NCBI RefSeq assembly: GCF_038397775.1
Contig: NZ_CP151650.1
Span: forward strand, 5,084,001 to 5,148,000
Origin: Pseudomonas sp. RC10
Lineage (GTDB): Bacteria > Pseudomonadota > Gammaproteobacteria > Pseudomonadales > Pseudomonadaceae
Length of the DNA: 64,000 nucleotides
Direction: 5' to 3'
Positions 31,304 to 42,107 of the stretch are shown one piece after another. Made by a program: the position numbers and the translations under genes. The notes under the pieces are model-generated. The model was not told where the DNA came from. It searched no databases and was given only the letters and a program-made list of their open reading frames with translations. Each line of letters opens with the position of its first letter. The stretch's first letter is position 1.

Positions 31304-32746
31304 TTAGAGCAAAAACACTGTCGCCAACCCAAGGAAGATGAAGAAGCCGCCACTGTCAGTCATCGCGGTGATCATCACGCTGGAACCCATCGCCGGGTCA
31401 CGTCCCAATTTGGCCAGTGTCATCGGGATCAGCACGCCCATGAACGCCGCGAGCAGCAAGTTCAACGTCATCGCTGCGGTCATGACCACGCCCAGCGACC
31501 AGCTGTGGTAAAGCAGGTAGGCCACGATACCGATAACCCCGCCCCACACCAGACCGTTGACCAGGGCCACGCCCAGTTCCTTGCGCATCAAACGCGAGGT
31601 GTTGCCCGTGCTGACCTGATCCAGCGCCATCGCGCGTACGATCATGGTGATGGTCTGGTTGCCAGAGTTACCGCCAATACCCGCCACGATCGGCATCAAG
31701 GCCGCCAGCGCCACCAGCTTCTCGATCGAGCCTTCGAACAGGCCGATCACGCGGGAAGCGATGAAGGCGGTGATCAGGTTAACCGCCAGCCAGGACCAGC
31801 GGTTGCGCAGCGAGCGCCACACTGAGGCGAAGATGTCTTCTTCCTCGCGCAGACCTGCCATGTTCAATACTTCGGTTTCGCTCTCTTCACGAATCAGATC
31901 GACCATTTCATCAATGGTCAGACGGCCAATCAGCTTGCCGTTCTTGTCCACGACGGGGGAGGAAATCAAGTCGTAGCGCTCGAAGGCCTGAGCCGCCTCG
32001 TAAGCATCGCCGTCCGGGTGAAAGCTCACCGGGTCACTGGCCATGACGTCCGACACTTGTTTTTCAGGGTCGTTGACCAACAGGCGCTTGATGGGGAGTA
32101 CGCCTTTCAGCACGCCGTCGTAATCCACCACGAAGAGTTTGTCGGTATGGCCCGGCAGCTCTTTCAGTCGACGCAGGTAACGCAGAACGACTTCGAGGCT
32201 GACGTCTTCGCGAATGGTGACCATCTCGAAGTCCATCAGCGCGCCGACCTGTTCCTCATGGTAGGACAACGCCGAACGAACGCGCTCGCGTTGCTGGCTG
32301 TCGAGGGCTTCCATCAGTTCATGGACGACATCCCGGGGCAGCTCCGGCGCCAGGTCTGCGAGCTCGTCCGCGTCCATTTCCTTGGCGGCAGCGAGCAACT
32401 CATGATCGTCCATGTCGGCGATCAGCGTCTCACGAACGGAGTCGGACACTTCTAGAAGAATGTCGCCGTCGCGCTCGGCCTTGACCAGTTGCCAGACCGT
32501 CAGGCGGTCCTCAACCGGGAGGGCTTCGAGAATATAGGCGACGTCGGCAGAGTGCAGATCATCGAGCTTGCGTTGCAGCTCAACGAGGTTTTGGCGATGG
32601 ACCAGGTTCTCAACGCGATCCTGGTGCTGGCCTTCCTGGCGATGAGTCAGGTCTTCGACGATGCGCTGACGTTGCAGCAGGTCGACGACTTGTGCGAGGC
32701 GATCCTGAAGGCTTTCCTGCGTTTTTTTTACTTCGATTTCGGTCAT
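31304..32746 (-). CDS. mgtE: MgtE-type magnesium transporter
   Basis: 480 residues, with GGAG seven bases before ATG 32746. Order: cytosolic N domain (about 30-165, helical HEAT-like, DLHSADVAYILEALPVEDRL), two CBS domains (about 165-290, PVSFHPDGDAYEAAQAFERY and SSPVVDKNGKLIGRLTIDEM), plug helix, then five membrane helices containing ALMPIVAGIGGNSGNQTITM, the conserved pore signature. N and CBS domains sense cytosolic Mg2+ and gate the channel. The first 40 residues are Gln/Arg-rich (RQEGQHQDRVENLVHRQNL), longer than in many MgtE proteins. No Mg-responsive riboswitch was recognised upstream. Confidence 0.93.
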   Translation of the reverse strand: MTEIEVKKTQESLQDRLAQVVDLLQRQRIVEDLTHRQEGQHQDRVENLVHRQNLVELQRKLDDLHSADVAYILEALPVEDRLTVWQLVKAERDGDILLEVSDSVRETLIADMDDHELLAAAKEMDADELADLAPELPRDVVHELMEALDSQQRERVRSALSYHEEQVGALMDFEMVTIREDVSLEVVLRYLRRLKELPGHTDKLFVVDYDGVLKGVLPIKRLLVNDPEKQVSDVMASDPVSFHPDGDAYEAAQAFERYDLISSPVVDKNGKLIGRLTIDEMVDLIREESETEVLNMAGLREEEDIFASVWRSLRNRWSWLAVNLITAFIASRVIGLFEGSIEKLVALAALMPIVAGIGGNSGNQTITMIVRAMALDQVSTGNTSRLMRKELGVALVNGLVWGGVIGIVAYLLYHSWSLGVVMTAAMTLNLLLAAFMGVLIPMTLAKLGRDPAMGSSVMITAMTDSGGFFIFLGLATVFLL

Positions 32747-33067
32747 AGGCGAACTCCACTCCCAGCAGTGGACCGCGCCGGAAGATCAATCAGTCGATTC
32801 GTGATTGGTACAGCTTAATTCTGAGTTGCTACTGGGTAAGTCCATGGAGGTATTCCACAAGCCCCGGCGGGGCTGACGGGCGCAATCATACACCCCTTGC
32901 CGGGTCTTCATGTTAAAAATTCAACGCGGAACAAGCGCTTGCAACACAATGTTAAGCATTGTCCGAGTCGTTATTGCTACGACGTCACATCAAGAGAAGA
33001 AAACACGCTCGCCAGTCAAATTTCATCTGGCTAGGCTTTCTTGACACCCGTCAAGGAGGACGTCGAC
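32747..33067. other. Divergent intergenic region mgtE / DUF4124 gene
   Basis: 321 bp, no gene supported. It contains CCCCGGCGGGG (about 32863-32873, a short GC hairpin). CTTGAC-ACCC-GTCAAG at 33040-33055 overlaps the AGGAGG ribosome site (33054-33059) of the next gene, so the site would be partly paired in RNA. Confidence 0.4.
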
Positions 33068-33571
33068 ATGCCGTTGGACATCCGCAACACCCTTATTGCT
33101 GCCTTGCTGATCGCGCCCGCCTGCACATGGGCAACGACGGTCAACCGTTGCGAGGACGATAACGGACGTATCACGTTTACAACCCTCGGCTGCCCCACCG
33201 GCCAAAACTTCACGTCACATCAGGTTCACAGCCCGCTTCCTGGAACCGTTCAACCGGCCCCTTCCAGACACGCTGGCTCAGTCAAGAATCAGACCAACGC
33301 CGAACTGGTGATTGTCGGTCAACGAGACGACGGTTGCGGCAACGTGTTGAGCGCGGAGCAACGCCGCAAGGCGATCATCAATCAACAGACGCCGGCAGGC
33401 ATGACCAAACGGGATGTGGAAAGCCTTCTCGGCAAACCCGATAAAATCATAGGCCGCAACGCCGAGGTGCGTTATGTGTATGAAGAAAAGAAAGGTCGAA
33501 GCCGGCAGGTCACGTTCGATGAGCACGGCTGCGTGAAAGGTACGCGACAAAAAGACAGGGCAGGAACATAA
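33068..33571 (+). CDS. Exported DUF4124-type protein with SmpA/OmlA-like segment
   Basis: 167 residues from ATG 33068, AGGAGG eight bases upstream. Signal peptide MPLDIRNTLIAALLIAPACTWA; then VNRCEDDNGRITFTTLGCPT, the N-terminal DUF4124 pattern with paired Cys. The second half TPAGMTKRDVESLLGKPDKI, IGRNAEVRYVYEEK resembles the BamE/OmlA beta-hairpin fold. One more Cys pair (DDGCGN, EHGCVKG) suggests disulfides. A periplasmic role is likely; function is unknown. The gene is monocistronic, ending in a terminator before the tRNA genes. Confidence 0.75.
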   Translation: MPLDIRNTLIAALLIAPACTWATTVNRCEDDNGRITFTTLGCPTGQNFTSHQVHSPLPGTVQPAPSRHAGSVKNQTNAELVIVGQRDDGCGNVLSAEQRRKAIINQQTPAGMTKRDVESLLGKPDKIIGRNAEVRYVYEEKKGRSRQVTFDEHGCVKGTRQKDRAGT

Positions 33572-33587
33572 ACCCTGGAAAGCAAAA

Positions 33588-33612
33588 AGCCCGCATTCTC
33601 ATGCGGGCTTTT
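33588..33612 (+). terminator. Terminator after the DUF4124 gene
   Basis: AGCCCGCAT-TCTC-ATGCGGGCT followed by TTTT; preceded by AAAAA, so it may also stop tRNA transcription from the right. Confidence 0.85.
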
Positions 33613-33619
33613 CGTTTTA

Positions 33620-33696
33620 TGGTGCACTCGACAGGATTCGAACCTGTGACCGCTCGGTTCGTAGCCGAGTACTCTATCCAGCTGAGCTACGAGTGC
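33620..33696 (-). tRNA. tRNA-Arg (anticodon ACG), copy 1
   Basis: 77 nt with CCA. Acceptor GCACTCG/CGAGTGC, anticodon loop CTACGAA, T-arm AGGTTCGAATCCT. Identical over the mature tRNA to copy 2. Confidence 0.96.
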
Positions 33697-33831
33697 AAAT
33701 GGCGCTTGATGAACCAGATCACCTCTGGTCACTGCATTTTACTTCTGGAAGTGAGTGGTACTTCCGAAGGCCTGTTGAAGCCAGGCTCTTTCTTAAAGTC
33801 GCCGCCTGTATCACTACAAACAACGCTTAAA

Positions 33832-33908
33832 TGGTGCACTCGACAGGATTCGAACCTGTGACCGCTCGGTTCGTAGCCGAGTACTCTATCCAGCTGAGCT
33901 ACGAGTGC
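33832..33908 (-). tRNA. tRNA-Arg (anticodon ACG), copy 2
   Basis: Identical to the copy at 33620-33696; the 135 bases between the two copies are unrelated to the sequence flanking the outer sides. Confidence 0.96.
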
Positions 33909-34015
33909 ATTTGTTGCCGCGCATTATAGGCCGTCAAATCTTTTGGTCAAGAACTTTTTCCAGTAAATTCAACAACTTACCGATCAAGCCAGATTACAAC
34001 GTACTACGCAAATAA

Positions 34016-34106
34016 TGGCGGAGAACGGGGGATTCGAACCCCCGACACCCTTTTGAGGTGTACTCCCTTAGCAGGGGAGCGCCTTCGGCCACTCGGCCAG
34101 CTCTCC
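34016..34106 (-). tRNA. tRNA-Ser (anticodon GCT)
   Basis: 91 nt with CCA and the long variable arm of class II tRNAs. Acceptor GGAGAGC, anticodon loop CTGCTAA, T-arm GGGTTCGAATCCC. First gene of the leftward tRNA group after csrA, the normal Pseudomonas order. Confidence 0.96.
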
Positions 34107-34168
34107 GCAACACGGGGCGTATAATAACCACCCTTTTCCCCGTTTGCAAACCAAAAATTCAATAAAAA

Positions 34169-34357
34169 TTAATGGCTTGGTTCCTGGTCCTTCTCTTTCT
34201 TGATGCGCAGGTAAATCTCTTCCCGGTGAACAGCCACTTCCTTGGGCGCGTTGACCCCAATTCGTACTTGATTACCTTTAACGCCGAGCACAGTCACGGT
34301 GATTTCACCGTCACCGATTATCAGGCTCTCCGCGCACCGACGGGTCAAAATCAGCAT
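34169..34357 (-). CDS. csrA: RNA-binding post-transcriptional regulator RsmA/CsrA
   Basis: 62 residues: [60 protein letters not shown]. The homodimer binds GGA-containing hairpins at ribosome sites and represses translation of secondary-metabolism, biofilm and stress genes; small RNAs RsmX/Y/Z titrate it. Key residues L4, R44-type Arg in VHREE and the GxxxNxV loop are present. Location after lysC and before tRNA-Ser is that of rsmA in Pseudomonas. ATG at 34357; promoter probably in the 145 bp after the lysC hairpin. Confidence 0.97.
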   Translation of the reverse strand: MLILTRRCAESLIIGDGEITVTVLGVKGNQVRIGVNAPKEVAVHREEIYLRIKKEKDQEPSH

Positions 34358-34501
34358 ACCTATCTCCTCAACCTGAATTCAGGGACAACAGTCTGCACAA
34401 CCATAAAGGCATTGGCCCGCACCAGAAGAGGCAACGGGCCAGTGTCGTGAGTATTGACTAGCGTCGGAAAAAAAACAGCTTTCTCGCGCACATCAGAAAC
34501 A

Positions 34502-34531
34502 CGAAGGGCGCGGAGTCGTCCGCGCCCTTCG
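34502..34531 (-). terminator. Strong hairpin after lysC
   Basis: CGAAGGGCGCGGA and its exact complement around a 4-base loop; on the minus strand only TGTTTC follows, so termination may be partial, allowing lysC-csrA read-through. Confidence 0.7.
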
Positions 34532-34540
34532 GCAAAACCC

Positions 34541-35773
34541 TTACTCGCCCTCGCGGGGCGCGTCGAGTTCAAACGCCGTGTGCAGCGCACGAACCGCCAG
34601 TTCCAGGTACTTCTCCTCAATGACAACTGACACCTTGATTTCAGATGTGGAGATCATCTGGATGTTGATGGTTTCCTTCGCCAGCGCTTCGAACATGCGG
34701 CTCGCAACGCCTGCGTGGGAACGCATGCCCACGCCAACGATGGAGACCTTGGCAATCTTGGTGTCGCCGATCACTTCGCGCGCGCCGATTTCCTTGGCGG
34801 TATTCTGCAAGACGCTCAGCGCCTGCTCGTACTCGTTGCGGTGCACGGTGAAGGTGAAGTCGGTGGTGTTATCGTGCGCAACATTCTGCACGATCATGTC
34901 GACTTCGATGTTCGCGGCGCTGATCGGACCGAGGATCTTGAAGGCAACACCCGGGGTGTCTGGCACGCCACGGATTGTCAGCTTGGCTTCGTCACGGTTG
35001 AAGGCGATGCCCGAAATGATCGGCTGTTCCATGGATTCCTCTTCATCGATGGTAATGAGGGTACCCGGACCCTCCTTGAAGCTGTGCAGCACGCGCAGCG
35101 GAACGTTGTACTTGCCGGCGAACTCCACCGAGCGGATCTGCAACACCTTGGAGCCCAGGCTGGCCATTTCCAGCATTTCTTCAAAGGTGATCTTTTCCAG
35201 ACGCTGTGCCTGAGGCACCACACGCGGGTCGGTGGTGTAAACCCCATCGACATCGGTGTAAATCTGGCACTCATCGGCCTTCAACGCAGCAGCCAACGCC
35301 ACACCCGTTGTGTCCGAACCACCGCGACCCAAGGTCGTGATGTTGCCGTTTTCGTCGACGCCCTGGAAACCGGCGACCACTACCACACGACCTTCTTTCA
35401 GATCGGCACGAATCTTCTGATCGTCGATCTGCAGAATACGCGCCTTGTTGTGCGCGTTATCGGTGAGGATGCGTACCTGGTTACCGGTGTAGGACACCGC
35501 TGGCACCCCACGTTTGATCAGCGCCATGGCCAGCAAGGCAATCGTCACCTGCTCACCGGTGGAGACAATGACGTCCAGCTCACGCGGAACCGGCTGGTCG
35601 CTGATCTGCTTGGCCAGGTCGATCAGGCGATTGGTTTCGCCGCTCATCGCGGACAGCACCACCACCAGATCATCGCCTGCCTCGCGGAATTTCTTGATTT
35701 TGTCGGCCACCTGCTCGATGCGCTCGATCGAGCCCACGGAGGTGCCGCCAAATTTTTGTACGATTAAAGCCAT
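34541..35773 (-). CDS. lysC: Aspartate kinase
   Basis: 410 residues. Phosphorylates aspartate, the first step to lysine, threonine, methionine and diaminopimelate. Kinase domain: [59 protein letters not shown] and [19 protein letters not shown]. The C-terminal about 150 residues form paired ACT domains ([40 protein letters not shown]) for feedback by Lys/Thr. Bacteria of this type often make a second subunit from an internal start; a Met at [11 protein letters not shown] is positioned for it, not proven. It sits between alaS and csrA in conserved order. Confidence 0.97.
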   Translation of the reverse strand: MALIVQKFGGTSVGSIERIEQVADKIKKFREAGDDLVVVLSAMSGETNRLIDLAKQISDQPVPRELDVIVSTGEQVTIALLAMALIKRGVPAVSYTGNQVRILTDNAHNKARILQIDDQKIRADLKEGRVVVVAGFQGVDENGNITTLGRGGSDTTGVALAAALKADECQIYTDVDGVYTTDPRVVPQAQRLEKITFEEMLEMASLGSKVLQIRSVEFAGKYNVPLRVLHSFKEGPGTLITIDEEESMEQPIISGIAFNRDEAKLTIRGVPDTPGVAFKILGPISAANIEVDMIVQNVAHDNTTDFTFTVHRNEYEQALSVLQNTAKEIGAREVIGDTKIAKVSIVGVGMRSHAGVASRMFEALAKETINIQMISTSEIKVSVVIEEKYLELAVRALHTAFELDAPREGE

Positions 35774-35829
35774 CTCAAAGCCGCCTCAGCCCATGACGGG
35801 CCCCCGTTAAACATTCAAACCGCGTAGCG

Positions 35830-35859
35830 CCGCCCTCTTCTTTATAGAGAAAAGGGCGG
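35830..35859 (-). other. Hairpin between alaS and lysC
   Basis: CCGCCCT (35830-35836) pairs with AGGGCGG (35853-35859), with further TTCT/AGAA pairing inside. No T-run follows, so it may be a processing or attenuating structure. Confidence 0.4.
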
Positions 35860-35868
35860 TGGGTCGAC

Positions 35869-38487
<2,619 letters not shown>

Positions 38488-38631
38488 AGGTTCTTCCACG
38501 GGAACTGCGGCCGGAGCCAACTGCATAACGTCATTCGACGAAACGACGGCAAAGGGCCGCATTATATAGGCGTTACTGCCACGGTACAGCGTCTTTGTAC
38601 GATAGATGCCGCCAATTGGATTATCGGTCGG

Positions 38632-39636
38632 TTAGCGGCTACCGAATTCGGCAAACGCGGCGACCACCTGCTCCATTTGCGCCGCCGAGGCGTCAAGGTG
38701 CGTGACCATGCGCAAACGCGGGGCAGCACTGAGGACGATACCTCGCTCGACACAAAAAGCTTTGAAACGTTCGGCACGGTCGCCGATGTGCACGTAGACC
38801 ATGTTGGTTTGCACCGGCTCGACCTCGAAACCCAGTTCGCTCAGCGCCTTGCCGAGAAACGCCGCGTTGGCGTGGTCGTCGGCCAGACGCTCGACCTGAT
38901 GCTCCAGCGCGTACAGACCCGCCGCTGCAATCGATCCGGCTTGACGCATGCCGCCGCCGACCATCTTGCGTAACCGGCGTGCCTTGGCGATGAACTCTGC
39001 AGAGCCACACAGCACCGAGCCAATCGGCGCGCCGAGGCCTTTGGACAGGCAAACCGACACCGAATCGAAATGCTGGGTGATTTCTCGGGCTTCCACGCCC
39101 AGCTTGACGGCGGCGTTGTAAAGACGTGCGCCATCCAGATGCAGGGCCAGGCCCTTTTCGCGGGTCAACTTGCGGGCCGCCGCCAGATACTCCAGCGGGA
39201 GCACCTTGCCCTGCATGGTGTTTTCCAGGGCCAGCAGGCGGGTGCGTGCGAAATGGAAATCGTCGGCCTTGATCGCGGCCACCACCTGATCGAGGTCCAG
39301 CGAGCCGTCGGCCTGGTTGTCCAGCGGCTGAGGCTGAATCGAGCCCAACACCGCCGCGCCGCCCCCTTCGTATTTGTAGGTGTGCGCCTGCTGCCCAACG
39401 ATGTATTCATCGCCGCGCTCGCAGTGCGCCATCAGGCCCAACAGGTTGCTCATGGTGCCGGTGGGAACGAACAGCGCCGCCGCGAAGCCCAGACGCTCCG
39501 CCAGCCACGACTCCAGCTTGTTGACCGTCGGGTCCTCGCCGTACACGTCATCGCCCAGAGGCGCACGGGCCATGGCGTCACGCATGCCTGCGGTGGGTTG
39601 GGTCACTGTGTCGCTGCGCAGATCAATAACCGTCAC
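38632..39636 (-). CDS. ltaE: Low-specificity L-threonine aldolase
   Basis: 334 residues from GTG 39636 (VTVIDLRSDTVTQPTAGMRD), chosen because AGGGAG lies seven bases upstream; an ATG nine codons earlier precedes that site. PLP enzyme of fold type I that cleaves threonine or allo-threonine to glycine and acetaldehyde. Motifs: MARAPLGDDVYGEDPTVNKL, ALFVPTGTMSNLLGLMAHC, ALHLDGARLYNAAVKLGV, and the PLP lysine in SVCLSKGLGAPIGSVLCG. Arg in RKMVGGGMRQAG fits the carboxylate contact. It is monocistronic, divergent from the FMN-riboswitch gene. Confidence 0.93.
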   Translation of the reverse strand: MTVIDLRSDTVTQPTAGMRDAMARAPLGDDVYGEDPTVNKLESWLAERLGFAAALFVPTGTMSNLLGLMAHCERGDEYIVGQQAHTYKYEGGGAAVLGSIQPQPLDNQADGSLDLDQVVAAIKADDFHFARTRLLALENTMQGKVLPLEYLAAARKLTREKGLALHLDGARLYNAAVKLGVEAREITQHFDSVSVCLSKGLGAPIGSVLCGSAEFIAKARRLRKMVGGGMRQAGSIAAAGLYALEHQVERLADDHANAAFLGKALSELGFEVEPVQTNMVYVHIGDRAERFKAFCVERGIVLSAAPRLRMVTHLDASAAQMEQVVAAFAEFGSR

Positions 39637-39823
39637 GATGAAGCTCCCTGAAAGATGATTCAAACCTCAGTCTTGAGGCCGGGACCTCCGATAATCAAGG
39701 CTTCGGGCCGCGATGCCAAGATGGGCTTATAAGAAAAGCTGATGAAAACCATCAAAAAGGCTCCATGCACATTCTGAAAATCTGTGTTACAAACTGCACG
39801 CCGACGAATTATGCCGTCGGCAA

Positions 39824-39962
39824 CGTTCTCAGGGCGGGGTGCGATTCCCCACCGGCGGTAATGGCGCGCAAAGCGTCTAGCCCGCGAGCGCTCGCGTTGC
39901 GAGGTCAGCAGATCTGGTGTGATTCCAGAGCCGACGGTCATAGTCCGGATGAAGAGAGAACG
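39824..39962 (+). promoter_or_regulatory. FMN riboswitch (RFN element)
   Basis: P1 is CGTTCTC (39824-39830) with GAGAACG (39956-39962). Inside are the conserved AGGGCGGGGTGCGATTCCC, CACCGGCGGTAATGGCG, AGCCCGCGAGC, GATCTGGTGTGATTCCAGA and GCCGACGGTCATAGTCCGGA segments of the RFN fold (broken here at 20). The upstream flank (39637-39823) shows no gene, and GACGAATTATGCCGTC forms a small hairpin. Confidence 0.95.
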
Positions 39963-40060
39963 GGATAGGCACCACAGGATCGTCTCGCAGCCGTGTCACG
40001 GGCGTTTGTTGCCCGGACGGTTGACGCTCGTACCCTGGCATCCCCTTCGATCCAAAGCGC

Positions 40061-40081
40061 CCTGTTTTTTAATTAAACAGG
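40061..40081 (+). promoter_or_regulatory. Ribosome-site sequestering hairpin of the FMN riboswitch
   Basis: CCTGTTT-N7-AAACAGG; the right arm includes the start of AGGAG, the ribosome site of ribH. Pairing would block initiation. An alternative stem of CGCCC with an upstream GGGCG followed by TGTTTTTT could instead act as a terminator. Confidence 0.55.
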
Positions 40082-40092
40082 AGTCAGAACAC

Positions 40093-40587
40093 ATGCAACC
40101 TACCGCTATCCACGCTCACGAGCGCATCGCTTTCATTCAAGCTTGCTGGCACAAAGATATTGTCGATCAGGCGCGCAAAGGCTTTGTCGCCGAGATGGCC
40201 AACCATGGTTACGCCGAGAGCGATATCGATTTCTTCGAAGTCGGCGGCGCCTTTGAAATTCCCCTGCACGCCAAGCTGCTGGCCAACAGCGGTCGCTACG
40301 GCGGCATCGTGGCGGCTGGCCTGGTGGTCGATGGCGGGATCTATCGTCACGAATTCGTGGCCCAATCGGTCATCTCTGCATTGATGCAGGTTCAGCTGGA
40401 AACCGAAGTGCCGGTGTTCTCGGTGGTCCTGACCCCGCACCACTTCCATGCGGGCGAAGAGCACCACAACTATTTCTTCAACCACTTCGTGCACAAAGGC
40501 CAGGAAGCGGCGAAGACCTGCGCGGACACCCTGGCGAAGCTGCGTGCGGTGCGTCGTTTGGGTGAATCGCAGAAAGCGGTGGGTTGA
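40093..40587 (+). CDS. ribH: 6,7-dimethyl-8-ribityllumazine synthase, type II (RibH2-like)
   Basis: 164 residues from ATG 40093, AGGAG upstream. Condenses 5-amino-6-ribitylaminouracil with dihydroxybutanone phosphate in riboflavin synthesis. It has IAFIQACWHKDIVDQARKGF, VGGAFEIPLHAKLL, the conserved His pair in LTPHHFHAGEEHHNYF and HKGQEAAKTCADTL. The Trp in QACWHKDI and the HH-rich loop are typical of type II lumazine synthases rather than the RibH of the nus-linked operon, which is expected elsewhere. It is placed alone under an FMN riboswitch, as known for RibH2 in some alpha-proteobacteria. Confidence 0.9.
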   Translation: MQPTAIHAHERIAFIQACWHKDIVDQARKGFVAEMANHGYAESDIDFFEVGGAFEIPLHAKLLANSGRYGGIVAAGLVVDGGIYRHEFVAQSVISALMQVQLETEVPVFSVVLTPHHFHAGEEHHNYFFNHFVHKGQEAAKTCADTLAKLRAVRRLGESQKAVG

Positions 40588-40621
40588 TTGGAATTCGGCG
40601 CTCCCAAACGCCGCTCTTCCT

Positions 40622-40711
40622 TGTAGGAGTGAGCTTGCTCGCGATGCGGTTTATCGGTGACATTTCAGGCGCCTGACACACCGTAATCGCGAGCAAGCTC
40701 ACTCCTACAGG
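40622..40711. repeat. REP doublet, family B (GAGCTTGCTCGCGA core)
   Basis: TGTAGGAGTGAGCTTGCTCG and its inverted copy CGAGCAAGCTCACTCCTACA. It lies between the convergent ribH and astE genes. Confidence 0.85.
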
Positions 40712-40719
40712 GGCCCACT

Positions 40720-41727
40720 TCAGCTCAACTGCTCATCCGTCGTCGGCACGATCAGAATCCCCGCACGCAAACCGTTCTTGACCTTCGGATTCGGGAAGAT
40801 GATGCGGGCGCCCTCTTCTTCGACCACCCAGCGTGAATTTGACGCGTCCTCGGCCAACAGAAAGCCTTTATCCAGCTGGGTGAAGTTCTCGATATCGTCC
40901 GGCAGGTGCAGACGAAACGCATCGCTGCGCTTGATGACTTCCCGCGCCACGCTGAACAGTTTCAAGCCATCGATCTGATCGCCCACCAGAGGCTCTGAGC
41001 CCTTGATCAGTTGCTCAAGCGTTGCCTTCAACGGCGCGAGGTTGACCTGCTGGTTTTGCCCGAACGGCCGCGCCTTGCCCAACTCCAGCGTGAAAGCCTC
41101 GGCCCCCAGCTTGTCGTAGGTGTAGGCGCTGAACACGATGGACGGCTTGTTCTGCAACAACACCGCTTCCATGCCCGCCTTGTGCAAGCGCACCAGTTCA
41201 CGGCGTGAATGCTGGCGCCCCTCCTTCCACGGGTAAAGCGCGAACTGTTCGATCTTCGAGCCACGAATTGCCGTGTGCAGGTCGTAATGCAGTCGGTAAC
41301 GATCAGGCAGGCTGAAAAAGCTCGCGGCCAGACGTTCCAGCTCGCAGGCCCGCAGCGCTTCATTGCCTTCGGTTTGCTCATGACGGCCATTGAACAGCCG
41401 ATTGACGTCCTGCTCGACGTAGCGCGCGCCGCGACGCATCGCTTCGGGGTTGCCGAACAGAAACAGAATGCGCGCCCGAGGCTTGAGTTCTCCCCGGGCG
41501 ATGGCGTGAATCAGCTCATCCAGCAATTCGATGGGGGCTGTTTCGTTGCCATGAATGCCCGCAGACAGCAGCAGGTCGGTGCCATTGTCCTTCGCGTCGG
41601 GGGGCCGGACTTCCAGCGCACCTTCGGCCAGCCAGCGCAAACGCACGCCGTCGACGGTCAGTTGAGTCTTTGCTGCGGGTTCACGACCCGCCAGGGTCAG
41701 TTCAAGCAGTTTGCCGAGGGCGAGCAT
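40720..41727 (-). CDS. astE: Succinylglutamate desuccinylase
   Basis: 335 residues, AstE/AspA zinc carboxypeptidase fold. Last AST-pathway step: N-succinylglutamate to succinate plus glutamate. Zinc ligands in [20 protein letters not shown] (HxxE) and [20 protein letters not shown] (His); catalytic Glu in [17 protein letters not shown] eight bases before ATG 41727. It is the last gene of the aru operon, following a 96-residue protein gene by 15 bases. Pseudomonas name aruE. Confidence 0.95.
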   Translation of the reverse strand: MLALGKLLELTLAGREPAAKTQLTVDGVRLRWLAEGALEVRPPDAKDNGTDLLLSAGIHGNETAPIELLDELIHAIARGELKPRARILFLFGNPEAMRRGARYVEQDVNRLFNGRHEQTEGNEALRACELERLAASFFSLPDRYRLHYDLHTAIRGSKIEQFALYPWKEGRQHSRRELVRLHKAGMEAVLLQNKPSIVFSAYTYDKLGAEAFTLELGKARPFGQNQQVNLAPLKATLEQLIKGSEPLVGDQIDGLKLFSVAREVIKRSDAFRLHLPDDIENFTQLDKGFLLAEDASNSRWVVEEEGARIIFPNPKVKNGLRAGILIVPTTDEQLS

Positions 41728-41742
41728 AGGACGAGCTCCTGC

Positions 41743-42033
41743 TTAGTGATTGCAATCCGGGCCGTGCACATGGCCTTCTTCGTCGTCGCCGCCAACGTCA
41801 GCCGGTTCCATTTCCAGCTGCAGACTCACGAGGTTGGTCGCCAGCGGGCGCAGCAGCAGGTTGGCGTACTCGGCGTCGCCCTCCTCGACGTCCACGCCGA
41901 TCAGCAACTGGCCACGGCCGTCTTGCTGAATCCACACTTCTTTGCCCTGCCAGATCACGGCGAAACGCGTGCAGGAGGTTTCCAGCTGAGTGCCGTCGGT
42001 GTCTTCAAGGATCAAACGCAGGGCGTCGGTCAT
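41743..42033 (-). CDS. Small aru-operon protein with His-rich acidic tail
   Basis: 96 residues: MTDALRLILEDTDGTQLETS, then IWQGKEVWIQQDGRGQLLIG and a tail DDEEGHVHGPDCNH that looks able to bind a metal ion. No signal or membrane segment. A homologue sits at the same place in the P. aeruginosa aru operon. Database labels as a topoisomerase subunit are not supported by anything visible here. The zinc-dependent AstE is encoded next door, so a role in metal supply or arginine catabolism is possible but only inferred. Confidence 0.75.
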   Translation of the reverse strand: MTDALRLILEDTDGTQLETSCTRFAVIWQGKEVWIQQDGRGQLLIGVDVEEGDAEYANLLLRPLATNLVSLQLEMEPADVGGDDEEGHVHGPDCNH

Positions 42034-42107
42034 AAAATTCTCTCTGTAAAAGCAACGGCATCGCGGCCTGACGCCGCTTACGAATCAGGCGCGATGGAGG
42101 AAATGCA

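Noticed and set aside
32747..33067. Magnesium riboswitch upstream of mgtE
   Set aside because: No segment matching the ykoK (M-box) or mgtA leader types was recognised.
33620..33908. Attachment-site duplication from the repeated tRNA-Arg(ACG)
   Set aside because: Both copies are complete tRNA genes only 135 bp apart, as in other pseudomonads; ordinary tandem tRNA genes.
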